Under the pieces are notes generated by a model. It saw only the letters and a list, made by a program, of their open reading frames with translations, searched no databases and was not told where the DNA came from. A program made the position numbers and the translations under genes. DNA of 10,272 nt from Actinomycetota bacterium (GTDB taxonomy: Bacteria > Actinomycetota > Acidimicrobiia > Acidimicrobiales > Poriferisodaliceae), in assembly GCA_002731665.1 (NCBI GenBank), contig PCCJ01000089.1, positions 1-10,272 of the forward strand, read 5' to 3'. Positions 6,860-10,272 of the stretch are shown piece by piece (positions within the stretch are counted from its first letter, which is position 1; each line of letters opens with the position of its first letter).

Positions 6860-9856
6860 TCACATACCCATTTCAGGAGAGAGAACATTCAATTCTTCCA
6901 TCTTTCCGAGGTAACTCAAATCCTCCACGATCGAGTCGTACAAATCTTTAAACGTACCTTTTGACTCAAAGAACGTTTGAGAATTTTTCGCCTTAACCCC
7001 AAGCTTAACGAGAGCATCTGGAGTTTCTCTGTCGTGGTTATTTTGGGATGCCGCTATGAAATGATAATCGTAGCCCCCACCTTTTTTCTCTTCTATTTTC
7101 AACTTAAACGCAACGCCACCGCTCAAGCCGCTAAAACCTGCTTGATCGGGGGGTAGCACCGGCCTTTCCGCAGTAATATTTTCGGACACCCATCCGTCCA
7201 CGTGTCTAAGACCATCCTTCGCACCATCCATCACTAAGTCGTTCGCATAGCCAGCTGTATCGCCAACCTGTTCGGCTATCTGAGGAGCGCTTAATACTGA
7301 GTTGTAAATATTTTCTTCGATGGAATACGCATCTGCACCAGCTGCACGGCTAGTCAACTTCGTCATTGCCGCTCGGGCGTTTTCTTCACGCTTTTTCTGG
7401 GCATCATCGCCGCTAGAGAACAAGTTACTTATGTCCGATGAATTGAATGCAGCTTCCACTTTTAACGATTTAGCAGCATCTTTTCGTGCTTTTGATTTCT
7501 CTTTCTTGCTGGCTTCTTTTTTTGTATGTTGTTGGATTGAACGCTTAAGCACACTGGCGAAATTAACGAATGAAGAAGCAGGCCACGGTGCAGGAGTCTT
7601 GCATTCGATATCCAAGAATCCTCTTGCGTCTCCGCCAACCGAGTTTACACCCAATTTAAGAACGCCCTGCCAACCCGCATAACTAACGTCCACTGCGTTG
7701 ACATAGCTTGAGAAACTCTCGCTATAGGACCTATCGTGGACCTTATTTTTATTGACATATTTATCGAGACTCGCTGCAGAAATACTTGTACCGACACGCT
7801 TTTCGTGACCGTACCGAGCTGCCCCGTCAATTTTATCTTTGAGAAGACCTATCTTAGCGGATCCCGAAAGTTCACCCACAAGGCCTGCCCGAACATAGGT
7901 TTCTTGAGCTTGATCAGCCCAAGCTTGACGATCTTCAGCTAATGCGTTCGCTCTTTCTTTCGCCGCTTCTTTAGATTCATCTTTTTTTGCTTTGTATTTT
8001 TCCTCATTCTCTTCGGGGTAGTCGTTAACCGCTTTGTCTATTCTCGCCATCCATTCGTCGGCTTTAGCTTTATTGAAATTTTCTCCGCCCGAACCAAACC
8101 ATAGATAGTTGACAGTTGATTCCGGTAACAAACTCCTGAATTTGTCATAGGCCCCAAGGCTGAACCAACTAGCAAGCTGTTCAGGCCCCATAGCTTTAGC
8201 TTCTAAAAAGAAACCTAAATCTACGTGTCCCTCTAATTTTCCAAAACCTACGTTAAGGCCTGCTTCAAGTCGTCCTTTTAATTGGAGATTCGCATGCATT
8301 AGGCCGCCTTTATTGTTGTTAAGGTCTGTCCTCGCTTTTATAACTACGACTACACCGACATAAATCAATGGAGCCACCTCGAACAATGTATTGATCTCTA
8401 TTTCTTTAGATTCCCCTGCACCCCCTCCCGCCAATCCGATCACAGCGGCCAAGCCACTGAAGAAAGTTCCCGCCGTTTGCGGATCATACTTTTTCTTCAT
8501 TTTTGTAACTTTTTTATCTTTGTTTGCAGATGCTTCAAGGTCTTCAGCATCACGCCCCAAACCTGCTTTTTTCAGATCTGCTTTACCCTTTTTTGCTTGA
8601 TTCTGAAGTCTGCTAATAGCCATAATCTTTTCAAATTTGCCATTGGCTATTTCGCCGTAGCCTTCGCCGACGAAATTGTCGACGCCGGGGGGTTCCCGAT
8701 CGGTGTTCTCTATAACAGTGCTCTCCATATCACCATGATCTTTTGTCCTTGAAACTTCGCGTTTACTCAGATAGGTTTCACAGATTTCTTCGATTTCATG
8801 CAACAGTGTGTAACGGATCCGGTTATTCGAGTCCCTCAACCCGTATCCATCATCAATGGCTTCGTATGCCTTTAGCTTTTGTTTTAAAACATCTGAAGCG
8901 TTTTCAAACCAGGAGAAAAATGAGCCGCGATGAATTAAGGCATTCCCTCTAGTATCATGCGTGAACTCTTTCAACGTCATCAACGTCGGGGCAGATGCAG
9001 GATCGTCCTGAAGAAGAGCATTACGGCGCTCCTTCTTGCTTCCTTTAGCGCCCGAGTCACCATCTTTCTTCGCTCGACGAATTTCGGGAACGTTTCCTGC
9101 AGTAGCGTTTCTCAAAATATTTGTTGGCTCATGATAAGCAGCAGATTCGCTGCGTTTCGCTTCGACGTCTGAGCGCATCCGTTCTAACCCATGACCACTT
9201 TGAATCGCTACATGTGCAAGTTCATGCCCTAATAAACGATCCCCTGCCCCTGTACCTGGCTGGTATAGACCACCACGAAAAAAAACGTCGCTACCAACAG
9301 TGAAAGCATCAGCTTGCAACGACCTACTCAAATCGTCCGAAACTGAGTCACTATGAACACGAACACCAGAAAGATCCACACCATAAGCATTTGAGAAACC
9401 AGAAGCTTCACGCTCCCGAAGCGTCGAACCACCACCGAGCTTGCTTTGGATCTGACTCTCGACAGACGAATCAACAGCAGTACCACCTAAGGGATCATCA
9501 ATCGATGACTTCCTCAACGCCGTATTCGCATTCTCAAATCCAGAAATTTTTCGTAAAGCCAAATCAGCCATCCGATCAGCCTGACCCTCCTCAGGATCAT
9601 CAGCACGACCAACCGTCAACGACCTAGAAACGCCAACAGTGGACCCACCCAAACCAGAATTCAAATGCCGTAAAGCCAAATCAGCCATCCGATCAGCCTG
9701 ACCCTCCTCAGGATCATTCGCACGACCAACCATCAACGACCTAGAAACACTCAAACTTCTCGCCGCAGGAGGGGTCTTCACACGCGAAGCCACACTTTCA
9801 TCTACTTGAGGCTTCCGATCTTTAGCGTCACGTTTAGCAACACGCTTCAATTCCAT
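6860..9856 (-). CDS. DUF4157-domain eCIS effector/cargo candidate, 998 aa
   Basis: The N-terminus (1-35) is basic. Two near-identical 39-residue units follow at about 37-76 and 76-115, each with a VGRA-(N/D)-DPEEGQADRMAD core like the segment that often opens DUF4157 proteins. The DUF4157 domain spans about 120-222 and ends with a zincin-like HELAH at 211-215. DUF4157 is known from eCIS-associated toxins, probably as a loading or trafficking module; whether its motif cleaves anything is unknown. The remaining 770 residues match no toxin I recognise. They include hydrophobic stretches at about 465-480 and 494-506, β-rich blocks near 520-556, 658-700, 727-752 and 905-940, and charged helices near 610-650 and 770-800. 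The ATG at 9856 has a GAGGGGG motif 5 nt upstream and an in-frame TGA 15 nt upstream. Cargo is the most likely role; a structural lumen protein is the alternative. Confidence 0.9.
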   Translation of the reverse strand: MELKRVAKRDAKDRKPQVDESVASRVKTPPAARSLSVSRSLMVGRANDPEEGQADRMADLALRHLNSGLGGSTVGVSRSLTVGRADDPEEGQADRMADLALRKISGFENANTALRKSSIDDPLGGTAVDSSVESQIQSKLGGGSTLREREASGFSNAYGVDLSGVRVHSDSVSDDLSRSLQADAFTVGSDVFFRGGLYQPGTGAGDRLLGHELAHVAIQSGHGLERMRSDVEAKRSESAAYHEPTNILRNATAGNVPEIRRAKKDGDSGAKGSKKERRNALLQDDPASAPTLMTLKEFTHDTRGNALIHRGSFFSWFENASDVLKQKLKAYEAIDDGYGLRDSNNRIRYTLLHEIEEICETYLSKREVSRTKDHGDMESTVIENTDREPPGVDNFVGEGYGEIANGKFEKIMAISRLQNQAKKGKADLKKAGLGRDAEDLEASANKDKKVTKMKKKYDPQTAGTFFSGLAAVIGLAGGGAGESKEIEINTLFEVAPLIYVGVVVVIKARTDLNNNKGGLMHANLQLKGRLEAGLNVGFGKLEGHVDLGFFLEAKAMGPEQLASWFSLGAYDKFRSLLPESTVNYLWFGSGGENFNKAKADEWMARIDKAVNDYPEENEEKYKAKKDESKEAAKERANALAEDRQAWADQAQETYVRAGLVGELSGSAKIGLLKDKIDGAARYGHEKRVGTSISAASLDKYVNKNKVHDRSYSESFSSYVNAVDVSYAGWQGVLKLGVNSVGGDARGFLDIECKTPAPWPASSFVNFASVLKRSIQQHTKKEASKKEKSKARKDAAKSLKVEAAFNSSDISNLFSSGDDAQKKREENARAAMTKLTSRAAGADAYSIEENIYNSVLSAPQIAEQVGDTAGYANDLVMDGAKDGLRHVDGWVSENITAERPVLPPDQAGFSGLSGGVAFKLKIEEKKGGGYDYHFIAASQNNHDRETPDALVKLGVKAKNSQTFFESKGTFKDLYDSIVEDLSYLGKMEELNVLSPEMGM
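9552..9748 (-). repeat. 117-nt tandem duplication inside the effector gene
   Basis: Bases 9552-9631 and 9669-9748 match at 77 of 80 positions, offset by 117 nt (39 codons). Differences fall at 9601/9718, 9602/9719 and 9615/9732, giving D/N and T/M changes in the protein. The repeated core encodes VGRA-x-DPEEGQADRMADLALR. The 37 nt between copies is not conserved. Near identity at silent sites indicates a recent duplication or continuing homogenisation. Confidence 0.92.
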
Positions 9857-9877
9857 GTGAACCCCCTCTCAAAGCAC

Positions 9878-10130
9878 TTAAACCTTTGTATCAAACAACG
9901 TTTGAGATAATTTGGTCTTCAGCCCAACTTTAACAAAAGCATCCAGAGTATCTGCGTCCATGTTGCCCTGGGTTGACATTATTAACCGCACCTCATCTAC
10001 GTCTGGGCTTTTCACTTCTCTTTTCACCTTCAACACTACGCCACCGCCAAGGTTGCCAAAACCTGCTGCATCTTCTGGATTATTGGCTTTCTACGGTGCA
10101 TTTCATCAAACGACTCTCTTCGTATTGCGC
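9878..10130 (-). pseudogene. Decayed C-terminal remnant of a second DUF4157-type effector
   Basis: The frame from 10090 to the TAA at 9880-9878 has 70 codons and no start codon. Its last 66 residues align without gaps to residues 902-967 of the intact effector (my count: 30 of 66 identical, about 45 percent). Matching blocks include AGF..L.GGV, DAFVKVGLKTK and SQTLFDTK. A TAG at 10093-10091 interrupts the frame; just upstream, the neighbouring frame reads HRRKPII, which resembles ERPVL in the intact protein, so a one-base frameshift near 10080 is likely. The remnant lacks the last 31 residues of the intact protein. It lies between the partner paralogue and the intact effector start, so it looks like the tail of an older effector whose front part was lost. 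Low identity at the DNA level makes it an old duplicate, not a recent copy. Confidence 0.75.
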
Positions 10131-10272
10131 TTAAGACGACTCTACGACAAATCCTAAATTGAGCTCTCCCCGCTGATCTTCTGGCAAATCCATAGCTTGT
10201 CGATAGTGGGTTACGGTCCAAGACCTCTCGTCAAAGAAATCGTAATCATCACGAGCGATAATTGGGGCCAAA
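10131..10272 (-). CDS. C-terminal end of a paralogue of the 144-aa partner protein (5' end beyond window)
   Basis: Frame open from the window edge to the TAA at 10133-10131, 46 codons. The visible sequence begins LAPIIARDDYDFFDERSW and continues VTHYRQAM. Over 27 residues it matches residues 97-123 of the 144-aa protein at 14 positions, including LAP, DDY, FF, W.VT and YRQ, and it ends with a similar FVVE (YVVE in the other). It is therefore a diverged copy, and its intact end suggests a real gene whose start lies to the right. It sits immediately before effector-tail sequence, so the effector/partner association occurs twice in the locus. Confidence 0.8.
   Translation of the reverse strand, partial: LAPIIARDDYDFFDERSWTVTHYRQAMDLPEDQRGELNLGFVVESS

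Noticed and set aside
8790..8805. Possible second zincin motif in the effector (LLHEIEEIC)
   Set aside because: The sequence is HEIEE, not HExxH, so the metal-binding pattern is not met.
9391..9627. Plus-strand frame rich in Pro, Gln, Asp and His
   Set aside because: Its composition follows from reading the opposite strand of the effector N-terminal repeats; no independent evidence of a gene.
9552..9748. CRISPR array or other short regularly spaced repeats
   Set aside because: Only two copies, in frame within a coding sequence and encoding a conserved protein motif.
10036..10221. 61-aa minus-strand frame beginning MDRNPL
   Set aside because: It overlaps the partner paralogue in another frame. 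Only its last part (HRRKPII) resembles effector sequence, and this is covered by the frameshifted remnant call.

Overview
The window reads as the 5' part of an extracellular contractile injection system (eCIS, a phage-tail-like particle) locus. Every credible gene lies on the minus strand, so transcription runs from right to left. The marker set is one contractile sheath protein, two gp19-type tube proteins, a tail-assembly protein paired with a 58-aa DUF6760-like protein, an AAA+ ATPase of the Afp15/Pvc15 kind, and a 998-aa DUF4157 protein of the type found as eCIS cargo. The host cannot be fixed from this window. Moderate G+C, purine-rich ribosome-binding sites, frequent GTG/TTG starts and the DUF6760 plus tail-assembly pair fit the eCIS loci common in Actinobacteria and some other environmental lineages better than the Afp/PVC loci of Enterobacteria. 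That is an inference from style, not a taxonomic assignment.

Layout in order of transcription. (1) 10272-10131: the 3' end of a gene whose product resembles the C-terminus of the 144-aa protein further down. (2) 10130-9878: a broken remnant of the C-terminal tail of a second DUF4157-type effector. (3) 9856-6860: the intact DUF4157 effector, with a 39-aa tandem duplication at its N-terminus. (4) 6850-6416: a 144-aa acidic protein of unknown family. (5) 6397-4634: AAA+ ATPase. (6) a 136-nt gap with competing inverted repeats. (7) 4497-2950: sheath. (8) a 109-nt gap with a long hairpin. (9) 2840-2403: main tube protein. (10) 2403-1942: tail-assembly protein. (11) 1929-1753: 58-aa DUF6760-like protein. 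(12) 1678-1022: longer second tube protein. (13) 1031 to beyond base 1: a basic, low-complexity protein still open at the window edge. No gene-free stretch exceeds 140 bases.

How the parts work together. Sheath polymerises around the tube; the longer tube paralogue probably sits at the baseplate end; the assembly protein and its small partner probably manage tube or length assembly; the ATPase acts in particle assembly, as inferred for Afp15. The DUF4157 protein is the probable payload, and the 144-aa protein next to it is a candidate dedicated partner (chaperone, loading adaptor or immunity factor). Baseplate, spike, tape-measure and cap genes are not in view and would be expected left of base 1. 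The least ordinary part is the right end: an intact effector/partner pair preceded by the decayed tail of a related effector and the end of a related partner, which points to a tandem, turning-over cargo array.
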